From Nocardia amamiensis (GTDB taxonomy: Bacteria; Actinomycetota; Actinomycetes; Mycobacteriales; Mycobacteriaceae), in NCBI RefSeq assembly GCF_015477605.1, contig NZ_JADLQX010000025.1, positions 1-64,000 on the forward strand: a DNA stretch of 64,000 nucleotides, written 5' to 3'. Under the pieces are notes generated by a model, which was not told the origin of the DNA, ran no database searches, and saw only the letters and a program-made list of their open reading frames with translations. A program made the position numbers and the translations under genes. Of this stretch, positions 8,511 through 16,033 are shown piece after piece (the first letter of the stretch is position 1; each line of letters begins with the position of its first letter).

Positions 8511-9448
8511 CACGAATGCGCGCCGTGGTGGCCGAACGGTTCGGGCCGCCCGAGGTGCTTCGGGTGGCGGAGGTGGCCGTGCCGGAACCGTCAGCTGGAC
8601 AGGTCGTGGTGCGGGTTCGAGCCGCGGGTGTCAACGCCATTGATTGGTTGACTCGCGCCGGTCTAGGAGTGAGGGTGTCTCGTTTCCCGGCGATCCTCGG
8701 CTGGGATATGTCGGGCACGGTAATGGCCTGTGGGTCAGGTGTGACCGGACTACGGGAAGGAGACGACGTGTTCGGGATGTTGAGCTTCCCCGCGCTTGCG
8801 AGCTGCTATGCCGAGTACGTTGCCGCGCCTGTCACAGATGTGGCACTCAAGCCGAGTGCCATCGACCATCGCCAAGCCGCCGGTGCGCCGATGCCTGCGA
8901 TCACTGCCTGGCAGGCACTGTTCCGCCACGCCGATCTGCGGGCTGGACAGCGGGTGCTGATCCACGGAGCCGCAGGCGGTGTCGGACACATCGCTGCGCA
9001 ATTGGCGCATCTCACTGGCGCGGAAGTGATCGCGACCGCCTCGGCGCGCAACCGTGACTTTCTTATCGACCTCGGTGTGGACCAGGTGGTCGACTATGGC
9101 TTGGGACCAATCAGCGAGCTGGTGTCGAAGGTGGATGTCGTCGTCGATTCCCGCGGCGGCGCCGACTTCCTCGATCTGGTGAACGCGGTCCGCCCTGGGG
9201 GAATTGTCGTCACCCTCAAAGGAGAGCAACCCGAGTACCGTGCTCAGCTCGAGGCGCAACAGGTCCGCGCTGGGTATGTCTATGTCGGCCCCGACCCGCA
9301 GGCGTTGAAAGCTGTCGCGCAACATTTGGCCGATGGCGCAGTTCGCGTTGCAGTCGACCGTGCACTCCCGTTGGCGCAGGCCGCCGAAGCGCACAAGGTT
9401 GGCGAAACCGACCACGTGCGCGGCCGGATCGTGCTCGACGTCTACTGA
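8507..9448 (+). CDS. Zinc-type/quinone oxidoreductase-like MDR dehydrogenase
   Basis: The 313-aa protein belongs to the medium-chain dehydrogenase/reductase superfamily. The N-terminal GroES-like domain has VVRVRAAGVNAIDWLTR and ILGWDMSG. The NADPH-binding Rossmann domain has LIHGAAGGVGHIAAQLA (AxxGxG). The structural-zinc cysteine cluster is absent, so it fits the zinc-independent quinone reductase/enoyl reductase branch. It probably reduces an enone, quinone or similar electrophile with NADPH in the cytosol. It overlaps the membrane-protein gene by 4 bp. Confidence 0.88.
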   Translation: MTRMRAVVAERFGPPEVLRVAEVAVPEPSAGQVVVRVRAAGVNAIDWLTRAGLGVRVSRFPAILGWDMSGTVMACGSGVTGLREGDDVFGMLSFPALASCYAEYVAAPVTDVALKPSAIDHRQAAGAPMPAITAWQALFRHADLRAGQRVLIHGAAGGVGHIAAQLAHLTGAEVIATASARNRDFLIDLGVDQVVDYGLGPISELVSKVDVVVDSRGGADFLDLVNAVRPGGIVVTLKGEQPEYRAQLEAQQVRAGYVYVGPDPQALKAVAQHLADGAVRVAVDRALPLAQAAEAHKVGETDHVRGRIVLDVY

Positions 9449-9508
9449 GCCATCATGAGTCGGCCGCGGTCTGCGGGGGCCGGTGATCTTCCGGTGGCGT
9501 TTGGCCTG

Positions 9509-9877
9509 TCAGGCGCGGTCGTGGAGAGTGATCTGGTAGCCGTCGGGGTCGGCGAAGGTGAATGTCCGACCGAAGGGGCCGTCGATCGGTGCGGAGACGA
9601 TGGTGTGACCGTCGGCGACGAGAGCATCGTGAATTGCCTGGATGTCTGTGGCGTGGAGCCAGATCGCGGCACCGATGCCGGGCTGAGCAGCGGATGCGAG
9701 ATCGGTGCCGGGAACGACGTCGCGGAGTGCGAACGCGATCGGCTTCGTCTCGAAGACGACGGCGTGCGGAGGTCCGGTCTGCGAGCGGACGAGGCCGAGG
9801 TACTGCTCGTAGAACGCCTGCGAGGCGTCGAGGTCGCGCGCTTGGAGCGAGATGAAGTCGGGGCCGGTGGCGGGCAT
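9509..9877 (-). CDS. VOC family (glyoxalase/bleomycin-resistance fold) protein
   Basis: The 122-aa protein has the paired beta-alpha-beta-beta-beta modules of the vicinal-oxygen-chelate fold. It begins with FISLQARDLDASQAFYEQYLG and ends with GRTFTFADPDGYQITLHDRA, a typical VOC closing motif. It could be a small dioxygenase, isomerase or binding protein; the metal ligands cannot be assigned with certainty. It is divergent from a MarR gene, and two identical-type palindromes lie in the 63-bp gap, so it is the likely regulated target. Confidence 0.88.
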   Translation of the reverse strand: MPATGPDFISLQARDLDASQAFYEQYLGLVRSQTGPPHAVVFETKPIAFALRDVVPGTDLASAAQPGIGAAIWLHATDIQAIHDALVADGHTIVSAPIDGPFGRTFTFADPDGYQITLHDRA

Positions 9878-9896
9878 GATGATGCTCCTTCTTTAC

Positions 9897-9914
9897 GTGT
9901 CAGGTTTCTGACAC
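9897..9914. promoter_or_regulatory. MarR-type operator 1
   Basis: Perfect inverted repeat with arms GTGTCAG and CTGACAC around 4 nt, located in the VOC/MarR divergent promoter. It shares TGTCAG-N4-CTGACA with the second site. Confidence 0.7.
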
Positions 9915-9924
9915 GGGCCAATCT

Positions 9925-9942
9925 ATGTCAGAATGCTGACAT
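9925..9942. promoter_or_regulatory. MarR-type operator 2, overlapping the MarR start codon
   Basis: Perfect inverted repeat with arms ATGTCAG and CTGACAT around 4 nt. The last two bases belong to the ATG of the MarR gene, which suggests direct autorepression. Confidence 0.7.
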
Positions 9943-10399
9943 GAGTCAAGACGGTGCCGGCGTCGACCTGGAGACGTCACTGGGCTACCTGCTGAAAGAG
10001 GCTTCGAGCGCCCTCCGCGTAGCCATGGAGGAGGTGCTGCGGCCACTCGGGATGAGCGTGACGCACTACTCCTGCCTCGAGCTGCTGGCTCAACGACCGG
10101 GCCTGTCGAATTCCGAGCTCGCGCGGGGCGCGTTCGTGACACGGCAGACGATGAACGTGCTACTCCAGGCCCTGGAACGAGACGGCTACGTGACCAGGCC
10201 CGCGCAGGCACCCGTCGGAAAGGTTCTTCCCACGCGGCTCACGCCTCGCGGACGACGGAGCCTCGAGAAGGCGACCGTAGCGGTCCGGTCCGTCGAGGTC
10301 AGAATGCTGGCCGGCCTGACCGAGACCGAGCAGTCAGACGCGTTCCGGATCCTGCGGAGCATGATCCATTCCCTGCGCGATGGCAACGACGGTGCATAG
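9941..10399 (+). CDS. MarR family transcriptional regulator
   Basis: From the ATG at 9941 the product is 152 aa with a winged helix-turn-helix at residues 30-100 (LGMSVTHYSCLELLAQRPG, NSELARGAFVTRQTMNVLLQALERDGYV, then LTPRGRRSL). A longer in-frame extension upstream runs antisense through the VOC gene and is rejected. Dimerisation helices flank the DNA-binding domain, as in MarR proteins. Two TGTCAG-N4-CTGACA palindromes in the divergent promoter are the probable binding sites, one covering its own start codon. It likely represses both itself and the VOC gene. The inducer is unknown. Confidence 0.92.
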   Translation: MSQDGAGVDLETSLGYLLKEASSALRVAMEEVLRPLGMSVTHYSCLELLAQRPGLSNSELARGAFVTRQTMNVLLQALERDGYVTRPAQAPVGKVLPTRLTPRGRRSLEKATVAVRSVEVRMLAGLTETEQSDAFRILRSMIHSLRDGNDGA

Positions 10400-10466
10400 C
10401 TCGTTCCCCGGCGCACGTCTCGCCGCGCCCGGATAGGAGTGCAGCCGAGCGTGAAAATCCGTGCAG

Positions 10467-10697
10467 TCAACTTCGAAACCGACAGACCCCGACTACACCC
10501 TCTTCCGCGATGAAGCTGATTGTCGGCATGCCGAGGCTGATGATGACGGTTCGCCGGGCTGCTTCCTCGTCGAGTTGGGCCAGTTTGCCTTCAGCACCGG
10601 CGGGGCTTACTTGCAGGCCTTCGATCTCGCCGTGCCATCCCTCTCGCTCTGCTTCGCCGATCCGGGTGGTGAGGTTGTCTGGGATTTGTTCCAGCCG
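10467..10697 (-). pseudogene. C-terminal remnant of a site-specific integrase/transposase
   Basis: The minus-strand frame encodes RLEQIPDNLTTRIGEAERE, GEIEGLQVS and GKLAQLDEEAARR, then SLGMPTI before the stop. This coiled-coil-rich tail is typical of a widespread actinobacterial Tn554-like tyrosine recombinase. The catalytic domain is missing upstream, so it is a relic. A second copy of the same tail lies on the plus strand 200 bp away. Confidence 0.5.
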
Positions 10698-10898
10698 GGT
10701 GCGTTGTTGCGGAACCGGCCGCAGGAGCGAACATCGACACAGGCTTCTATGAACTTGATTCCCATGGTGCAGAGCTTCTTCCGGAGATCGAGCCGAACGT
10801 GGGCACTCCGAGTCCTCGAGGTTCAACCGCGGCGCCGGGACCTTGATCCGCTCGTCGGCGGCGTTGGTGGTGGTGGGCTCGACGGTGGCTTCGGCCGG

Positions 10899-11089
10899 CT
10901 CGAACAAATTCGCGACAACGCACCCATCGCATCACCGAGGCCGAACAGCAAGGCTCGCTCGGCGAAGCCGAAGGCCTGCGCGTCAGCCTGACCGCGGCCA
11001 CCGGAAAACTGGCCCAGCTCGACGAACGAACCCGCCGCGCCGCCACGGTCGGTGACGGCCTTACGTGTGGGATCGCCCACGATGCCTGA
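10899..11089 (+). pseudogene. Second integrase C-terminal remnant, opposite strand, frameshifted
   Basis: The sequence begins LEQIRDN and, after a frame change, continues RITEAEQQGSLGEAEGLRVS and GKLAQLDERTRRAATV to a TGA. It is clearly homologous to the minus-strand remnant at 10467-10697 but diverged, so two related elements decayed here in opposite orientations. No catalytic region is present. Confidence 0.5.
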
Positions 11090-11488
11090 CTACTCGGCGC
11101 CGCGACTGGTGAAGTCGAAGGATCCGCCGTCAATGCCCCAGGAGATAATCCGTTCGGGGTGAATTCGGATGACCGCGCGTTCCTGGGGTTGGAACGGTGG
11201 CTCCTCGTCATCGAGCGCCTCGGCCGTGCCGCGTACCTCGATGCCGCGAATCACGTATGGCTCCAAGGAAACCTGTTGGTCGATGACGAACGACACCCGG
11301 CTGCCCGCCTCGACATTGCGGAACTTTCGACTGGCACGCATCCGCATGCCCCCGATGTCGATCGTGCCGTCGGCGTTCACCCGATAGCTGGTCGGGTTGT
11401 TCTGCACAACGCCGTCGGGCGACACCGTGGCCAGCCGACCGATCCCGGCCTCCGCGAGGAACTGTTGTTCATTGATGGTGAAGGTCAT
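11090..11488 (-). CDS. PPOX-class flavin/F420-dependent oxidoreductase
   Basis: The 132-aa protein has the split-barrel fold of the pyridoxamine-phosphate-oxidase-like family. It begins NEQQFLAEAGIGRLATVSPDG, followed by SRKFRNVEAGSRVSFVID and IRGIEVRGTAEAL, and closes with IHPERIISWGID. The segment PERIISWGID is common in the F420-binding branch found in mycobacteria and Nocardia, so F420H2 is a possible cofactor; this is inferred, not shown. Predicted cytosolic. Its stop is adjacent to the end of the plus-strand integrase remnant. Confidence 0.85.
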   Translation of the reverse strand: MTFTINEQQFLAEAGIGRLATVSPDGVVQNNPTSYRVNADGTIDIGGMRMRASRKFRNVEAGSRVSFVIDQQVSLEPYVIRGIEVRGTAEALDDEEPPFQPQERAVIRIHPERIISWGIDGGSFDFTSRGAE

Positions 11489-11609
11489 GTCAGTTACTCC
11501 TCAGTGAATTCGATATCAGGTGTGCCCCCGGCGATCAGCCGGAAGTTGTTGGGTGCGGGAAGCGCAAGCTGCTACTCACGCGCGACACCGCCTACCCCGT
11601 GCTCTGCGA

Positions 11610-12086
11610 TCAGAACAGGATCAGCGCGGCGCACAGTCCGGCAATGGCAATGAACTGCAGGGTGACCCGGTACTTCAGAATGCTGTCCCACTTGTCCTGC
11701 AGCGCGCGGGCGTTGGCCGGAATGATGCCGCTCTGCGCGGCGGCGGTCTGCTGGGAGTTGATCGGCTTGGCGATGCGGACGTAGAAGGCGAGCCAGGTCA
11801 GCAGCGCCGCCACCGTTATCCCCGCCGCGACAGCGGCGCCGATCTGCCCGGCCCACAGCGCGATCAGCAGCGTGAGCACCGCGGTCACCGTACCGACCGC
11901 ACCGACAACCGGCATGCGTTTATCGCCGTAATAGTGACCCCATCCCGCACTCATGGTCACGGTCGCATCATCGAGCTTGCGGTATACGGACCGGGTGATC
12001 ACGGCCACGCAGACATCGGTGCCATAGACGATGGCATTGGAGAGAACGGCGACGGCGGCAATGATCTGGCCCGTGACAATCAGCAT
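11610..12086 (-). CDS. DUF1772/anthrone-oxygenase-like membrane protein
   Basis: The 158-aa product starts at the ATG at 12086, preceded by AAGGAGG; a longer in-frame extension would erase the promoter region. It has four hydrophobic segments (IIAAVAVLSNAIVYGTDV, VGAVGTVTAVLTLLIALWAG, AAVAAGITVAALLTWLAF and LQFIAIAGLCAALILF) and a central RKLDDATVTMSAGWGHYYGDKRMP loop, as in DUF1772 proteins. A family member in anthraquinone biosynthesis acts as an anthrone oxygenase, but the role here is unknown. Four CTAG half-sites in its promoter also occur upstream of the TetR gene 1.2 kb away. Confidence 0.75.
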   Translation of the reverse strand: MLIVTGQIIAAVAVLSNAIVYGTDVCVAVITRSVYRKLDDATVTMSAGWGHYYGDKRMPVVGAVGTVTAVLTLLIALWAGQIGAAVAAGITVAALLTWLAFYVRIAKPINSQQTAAAQSGIIPANARALQDKWDSILKYRVTLQFIAIAGLCAALILF

Positions 12087-12105
12087 TTTCGGCCTCCTTC
12101 CAGGA

Positions 12106-12120
12106 GCTAGCAGCGCTAGC
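12106..12120. promoter_or_regulatory. CTAG-N5-CTAG-type inverted repeat
   Basis: GCTAGC arms (12106-12120) separated by 3 nt form a perfect palindrome just upstream of the DUF1772 ribosome site. The CTAG tetramers are 5 nt apart, the same spacing as in the sites at 12148-12169 and 13345-13361. Confidence 0.6.
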
Positions 12121-12147
12121 AATCGAAGCAACGTTAACATTCGCTCG

Positions 12148-12169
12148 CTAGATTGTCTAGCCCTGCTAG
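12148..12169. promoter_or_regulatory. Triple CTAG array, probable tandem TetR operator
   Basis: Three CTAG tetramers occur at exact 9-bp steps (CTAG-N5-CTAG-N5-CTAG). Together with the palindrome at 12106 they make the DUF1772 promoter unusually rich in this motif. Confidence 0.6.
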
Positions 12170-12660
12170 ATATCAGACCGCTACCGCGGGGATCGCGCTC
12201 GGATCAGCAAGCTGCACACGCCCGTTCCGGCCGAGCAGACGCCGTCACGCGGCAAGCCGGTCACCGAACGTTGCAGATCTTCGGTCTACTGGATCCGCTG
12301 GTGGCGCTGGGCCTCAACGCGGTCAGTTGCGGCAGCCTGACCGCGCCGGGGTCGGCGATCGACGACACCTGGCCACTCCCCCGCCTTGACGCCGGTGAGC
12401 CGACCTGCCGGCCAGTGATGCCGCCGCAGCTCAGGCGGCGGCATCACTGCCACGCACCGAGGCCACCCGCAGAAACGCACTCATCTGCCGCATACCGCGC
12501 GATGCGATGGGTCAAAAATGGTCGTTTCTGACCCAAACTCGATTCGGCGCACCGGCATCGCGAAACCGCAGCTTGCCGAAACCACGAATCGGGTCACAAC
12601 CCGTGTGCGGAATCTACGGGACGAAACCAGCGATGTCGTCCCTTTGGGGAACAGTTCTGG
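12170..12660. other. No intact gene; decayed sequence with a strong hairpin
   Basis: Plus-strand frames include a piece reading LQIFGLLDPLVALGLNAVSCGSL that may belong to a lost gene, but I recognise no family and no start. A 14-bp perfect hairpin sits at 12413-12449 and a smaller 6-bp one (GGGTCA/TGACCC) at 12509-12534. Confidence 0.4.
12413..12449. terminator. Strong hairpin, possible terminator
   Basis: Perfect 14-bp arms beginning CAGTGATGCCGCCG enclose a 9-nt loop. No U-tract follows, as is usual in high-GC actinobacteria. The gene it once served appears to be lost. Confidence 0.5.
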
Positions 12661-12662
12661 GC

Positions 12663-12740
12663 ATGACTCGGTTCGTCTACGCGCGGGTCTCCACTCGCGG
12701 GCAGAAAGACGACTCCCAGATCGATGCGCTCAACCCCGGC
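12663..12740 (+). pseudogene. Serine-recombinase (resolvase) N-terminal fragment
   Basis: The frame starts MTRFVYARVSTRGQKDDSQIDAL, the catalytic N-terminus of Tn3-type resolvases with the active-site Ser in YARVST. Homology stops after about 24 codons at the 3' end of the TetR gene on the other strand, so it is a small truncated relic of a mobile element. Confidence 0.65.
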
Positions 12741-12746
12741 AGAGGC

Positions 12747-13319
12747 TTACCGTGTCCACTGGTCGACCAACACCGCCAGGCGAGCGTCCCGCTGAGCCGG
12801 CCGCAGACGTCCACCGCGGTCCAGGGTCGCCAAGCCGTGCAGGGCACTCCAGCCGACCTCGGTGAAGGTCTCCGGATCGTGCTCGCCCGCGAACGGTGAG
12901 AAGGCGGCGAACATGACGGCGAACGCGTCCCGCAGCGGCTGCGAGGCATTCTCGCCGAACGCGAGGTTCACCTTCATCAGGAACATCGCGTCGTAGAGCG
13001 CGGGCCGCGCGGTCGCGAAGTCGAGGTAGGACCGCGCCACCGCCGCCAACGCTGCGCGCGGCTCGCCGCCCGCGGACTCCAACGCCGCGCGGCTCCACGC
13101 GGCCATCTCCGCGATACCTTCCTCGGCGACCGCCGTGACGATCTCGTCCTTGCCCGCGAAGTGCGAATACAGCACAGGCTGGCTGTATTCGATCCGTTCC
13201 GCCAGCCTGCGCACAGTCACCGCGTCCCAGCCCTGCGACTCGGCCAGCTCCCGAGCAGTGTCGATGATCAGCCGGTGCCGTTCGGCGCGTTCCCGTTCTC
13301 GTCGCGTCTGGGTCGCCAT
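12747..13319 (-). CDS. TetR family transcriptional regulator
   Basis: The 190-aa protein has a classical TetR DNA-binding domain (LIIDTARELAESQGWDAVTVRRLAERIEYSQPVLYSHFAGKDEI). A helical C-terminal domain follows, containing YLDFATARPALYDAMF, as in the TetR_C WHG-type family. Its promoter contains ATCTAG-N5-CTAGAT, and the DUF1772 gene downstream in the same orientation is preceded by four CTAG tetramers with the same 5-nt spacing. It is therefore the best candidate regulator of that gene, the two having been separated by inserted and decayed DNA. Confidence 0.9.
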   Translation of the reverse strand: MATQTRRERERAERHRLIIDTARELAESQGWDAVTVRRLAERIEYSQPVLYSHFAGKDEIVTAVAEEGIAEMAAWSRAALESAGGEPRAALAAVARSYLDFATARPALYDAMFLMKVNLAFGENASQPLRDAFAVMFAAFSPFAGEHDPETFTEVGWSALHGLATLDRGGRLRPAQRDARLAVLVDQWTR

Positions 13320-13344
13320 AGGCCGACTATAGCATCGCTTGACA

Positions 13345-13361
13345 ATCTAGCGTTACTAGAT
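13345..13361. promoter_or_regulatory. Inverted repeat upstream of TetR, probable autoregulatory operator
   Basis: Perfect arms ATCTAG and CTAGAT around 5 nt, next to a TTGACA on the plus strand. It shares CTAG-N5-CTAG with the DUF1772 promoter. Confidence 0.65.
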
Positions 13362-13455
13362 CTCATCAATCATTGCCGACGCAACGCTTCAACCTGAAGC
13401 AGGAATCGATCGCCGTAGTATCCAGAGCCCGTGTATCGATCCTGGAATCGCTGAC

Positions 13456-13719
13456 ATGGGGTTAGCCGATGAGGTTGCCGCCCCCGACAGCAAGAACTCC
13501 GGAATGCTGGCGGCTTCGGATCGGGCGAAACTCGCCGACCTGCTGGCCGCCGGGCAGCGCGCGAGCGAGTTCCGGGATTTCAACACCGACATGATGGCCG
13601 GGTTCATCCTCGCACTGCGCAACGGCGTGATCGCCCGCATGGCCGCCGAACACGACTTCGACCTGGACACATCCACCACCGAACTGCTCGCCGCTATCCG
13701 GTCCGCCACCACAGTGTGA
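13456..13719 (+). pseudogene. C-terminal fragment of a TetR-like regulator
   Basis: The 87-aa frame reads SDRAKLADLLAAGQRASEFRDFN, then MAGFILALRNGVIARMAAEHDFDLD and ELLAAIRSAT. This matches the effector-binding C-terminal half of TetR regulators (Q/E-R-G-E-F-R-x-F, then a closing helix). No helix-turn-helix precedes it. It may be translated, but it cannot bind DNA as a TetR. It ends 24 bp from another TetR C-terminal fragment on the opposite strand. Confidence 0.5.
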
Positions 13720-13742
13720 GCGCCACTGCGGCTTCCCGCGGC

Positions 13743-14098
13743 TTATGGCGCAACAGCTGCGGCAATGGTGATGCCGTCGAGCAAGCGGTTCAGGCCGAAG
13801 TAGAACAGCGACTCGGGGTCGATGATGACTCCGGGGGCGGCGCGCAGGGCGGCGAAGTGCGGGTAGCGGCCATTGGCAAGAATGGCCGCGAGCTGCGAAT
13901 CCGATTCCACGAGTTCGGTTTCGGCGTCGATGCCGGTCTCGTCGGTGGCGATGCGATCGTGTTCGAGGTCGGTGGCGCAGCCGCGCACATAGCCGAAAAG
14001 GGTGATGGCGGCGTGCATCGCGGTATCGGCGTCGAGGTCGAGTTCCCGGCGAAGAAGCCGAGGTCGAACTGGTCGTGCGGCGTCCTGCAGACCATGGA
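13743..14098 (-). pseudogene. C-terminal fragment of a second TetR regulator
   Basis: The minus-strand frame encodes ADTAMHAAITLFGYVRGCATDLEHD, ESDSQLAAILANGRYPHFAAL and FYFGLNRLLDGI before the stop. This is the TetR C-terminal domain with its typical FxxGLxxLLDGI closing helix. Upstream sequence loses the frame and then meets the deazaflavin oxidoreductase gene, so the DNA-binding domain is missing. Confidence 0.6.
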
Positions 14099-14104
14099 CG
14101 GGGC

Positions 14105-14536
14105 TCACCGCCGTTCTGCGCAACTCGGGCCGAGACGCCGCAAGAGCAATAGCGGGATCATTCGCTCGGTCCTGCCCTGATATTCGGTGAGCTCGGCAGA
14201 TTCGGCGAGAAGCTTCGACCAGAGTTCCGCGCGTGCGGTGCCCACCAACTCCTCGGCCTGCGCCGGGAACCTCTCGATACCCACCTCGACCGTGATCGTC
14301 GGATTGGCCTTGAGGTTGTAGTACCACATCGGGTGTGTCGGCGATCCGCCGTTGGACGCGACGATCGCGAAGTCGCCGTCATTTTGGGCGAAGTAAGCCA
14401 GCGGCGTGACGCGCTCGATCCCGGATTTGGCACCGATATGGTGGATCAGGATCAGCGGGGTGCCTGCCAACACCCCGCCGACCCGTCCGCGGTTCGCGCG
14501 AAACGCCTCGACGGTCCGGCAATCGAAGTCAGTCAT
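14105..14536 (-). CDS. Deazaflavin (F420)-dependent nitroreductase-family protein, Ddn-like
   Basis: From the ATG at 14536 the protein is 143 aa. It has the DUF385/Ddn signature: a start around FRANRGRVGGVLAGTPLILIHHIGAKSG, then RVTPLAYF and GDFAIVASNGGSPTHPMWYYNLKANP, and a C-terminal EYQGRTERMIPLLLL. Family members bind F420 and reduce quinones or nitro compounds. The start overlaps the end of the dihydrofolate-reductase-like gene by 8 bp. It is the last gene of an ArsR-AHSA1-RibD-Ddn operon. Confidence 0.88.
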   Translation of the reverse strand: MTDFDCRTVEAFRANRGRVGGVLAGTPLILIHHIGAKSGIERVTPLAYFAQNDGDFAIVASNGGSPTHPMWYYNLKANPTITVEVGIERFPAQAEELVGTARAELWSKLLAESAELTEYQGRTERMIPLLLLRRLGPSCAERR

Positions 14537-15110
14537 GGCCGATCTCATAAACAAGGCCGAGGCGGCCGTCCGGCAGTTGCTCGACATTGCGCAGTTCGAC
14601 CGCGCGACGTTTTTCCGACGTCGCGAAGAGCCCCGTACCCTCGCCCGCGATCAGCGGGTAAACGATCAGCCGCAGTTCATCCACGAGCCCGGCATCGATG
14701 GCACTGGCCGTGATGGCGGCCCCACCCATCAGGTAGATGTCTTTGCCGCGGTCCAACTTGAGCGCCGCGAGTTCGTCCAGGCCGCGCAGGAATTTCGTGT
14801 TCGGCCATTTGGCCGAGGTCAGGGTGTTCGACACCACGTAGTGCGGGGTCCGGCGAGCGACCTGCGCCCATTCGATCTCTCCGGGCGTGGGCACGCTGCC
14901 GCTCTGCGGATGGACTTCATCGGGCTGGTTCTGGATCGTGGTCCAGTACTGCTCATATCCGGGGTACATCCGGCCGCCGAGCACGCACGCGTCCACTTGT
15001 GATGTCAGATCGTAGTCGTCCGACCAGCCGTCCACCCAGTCCGCGTATCCCTGCGAACCCTCGGTCTTCCCGTCGATCGAGATCTTCATGGCTGCGATAA
15101 TTCTGCGCAT
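14529..15110 (-). CDS. Dihydrofolate reductase/RibD C-terminal family protein
   Basis: The 193-aa protein has the RibD_C/DHFR-like fold: MKISIDGKTEGSQG at the N-terminus, CVLGGRMYPGYEQYW, YVVSNTL, a nucleotide-binding KDIYLMGGAAITASAIDAGLVDELRLIVYPLIAGEG, and a short closing strand. These proteins are NADPH-dependent reductases of unknown substrate, usually annotated as DHFR family. It follows the SRPBCC gene by 27 bp and is probably in the ArsR operon. Confidence 0.88.
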   Translation of the reverse strand: MRRIIAAMKISIDGKTEGSQGYADWVDGWSDDYDLTSQVDACVLGGRMYPGYEQYWTTIQNQPDEVHPQSGSVPTPGEIEWAQVARRTPHYVVSNTLTSAKWPNTKFLRGLDELAALKLDRGKDIYLMGGAAITASAIDAGLVDELRLIVYPLIAGEGTGLFATSEKRRAVELRNVEQLPDGRLGLVYEIGHD

Positions 15111-15137
15111 TATTGTTCTCTCCCAATGTGTTTCGGT

Positions 15138-15641
15138 TCAATTGCCGATTCGCGCGGCGTATTCGACACGCAGATCGGCCATGACGTCGTCGAAGTGCGG
15201 CGGTGTGCGGTCGGCCAGTCGGTCGACGAGCAGGTTCAGATGCGCATGCCAGCCTGCGCCGTAGTTGACGATGCCGTCACGGTCGGCGATCCGGCGGTGG
15301 GTGACGACGAGCCGGACCCGGTCGCCGACCGGGGTCAGCTCGAACGTGACATCGGAACCGTCTTCCCAGGTGTAGGACAGCAACCGCGATGGCTCCCACG
15401 CCAATACCGTGCCCTCGATCAGGTGTTCATCGACCGTGCCGCGCGGGTGGCCGGTGAGCTCCGCATTGCGGAATACATGTTCCGCCGCGCCGCCGACTCG
15501 CGGCTCGACGCCGCCCGCCGCCAGCCACGTTTTGCGTTTGTCCGGCTCGGTGAGAAATGCCCAGACCCGCTCGATCGGGCCACGCACTTCACGTTCGATG
15601 CGAAGCGTCTCCGGGGTGACCAGGGTGCAGTATTCGCTCAT
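15138..15641 (-). CDS. SRPBCC/AHSA1 family protein
   Basis: The 167-aa protein is an AHSA1-type START-fold protein: LRIEREVRGPIERVWAFLTEPDKRKTWLAAG, then LLSYTWEDGSDVTFELTPVGDRVRLVVTH, and a C-terminal helix GWHAHLNLLVDRL. Small AHSA1 proteins encoded directly behind an ArsR gene are a very common pair in actinobacteria; their ligands are generally unknown. Its ATG overlaps the stop of the ArsR gene (ATGA), so translation is coupled. Confidence 0.92.
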   Translation of the reverse strand: MSEYCTLVTPETLRIEREVRGPIERVWAFLTEPDKRKTWLAAGGVEPRVGGAAEHVFRNAELTGHPRGTVDEHLIEGTVLAWEPSRLLSYTWEDGSDVTFELTPVGDRVRLVVTHRRIADRDGIVNYGAGWHAHLNLLVDRLADRTPPHFDDVMADLRVEYAARIGN

Positions 15642-15985
15642 TGCTCTTCCTTTTCGAGGTCGTCGGCTTCGAGGGCCGCTTCGAGTGCGTCGATCCGCTC
15701 GTGCCAGAACTGCTCGTAGTAGTGGAGCCAGGCGGCACCATCGCGCAGCGGTGCCACGTCCAGCGCACAGGTATGAGTGCGTCCATGGACGAACCGCCGC
15801 ACCATGCCCGCACGTTCGAGCACTTTGATGTGCTTGGACGCCGCTGCCAGCGACATCGAGAACGGCGCCGCCAGCTCACCCACCGAGCGCTCCCCGCCCG
15901 CGAGGAGGCTCAGCATTGCTCGGCGAGTCGGATCGGACAATGCGTGGAAGATCGTGTCCAGTCGCTCCGACGAATTCTCAACCAC
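15638..15985 (-). CDS. ArsR/SmtB family regulator
   Basis: The 115-aa winged-helix protein reads IFHALSDPTRRAMLSLLAGGERSVGELAAPFSMSLAAASKHIKVLERAGMV, the typical ArsR DNA-binding domain. Metal-binding Cys clusters (ELCVCDL) are absent, which fits the AHSA1-linked, non-metal branch. It starts with GTG at 15985. A TCAACC-N4-GGTTGA palindrome covers the start codon and a second copy lies 40 bp upstream, so it is probably autorepressed together with the three following genes. Confidence 0.92.
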   Translation of the reverse strand: MVENSSERLDTIFHALSDPTRRAMLSLLAGGERSVGELAAPFSMSLAAASKHIKVLERAGMVRRFVHGRTHTCALDVAPLRDGAAWLHYYEQFWHERIDALEAALEADDLEKEEQ

Positions 15986-15993
15986 GAGGTTGA
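15978..15993. promoter_or_regulatory. ArsR operator 1 over the start codon
   Basis: Perfect repeat with arms TCAACC and GGTTGA around 4 nt, overlapping the GTG start of the ArsR gene. Confidence 0.7.
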
Positions 15994-16017
15994 ATATCCC
16001 CGAACGTCAACCAATTG

Positions 16018-16033
16018 TCAACCATCGGGTTGA
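16018..16033. promoter_or_regulatory. ArsR operator 2
   Basis: A second TCAACC-N4-GGTTGA repeat exactly 40 bp upstream of the first, about four helical turns, consistent with cooperative binding. An additional GTCAACC half-site lies between them. Confidence 0.7.
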
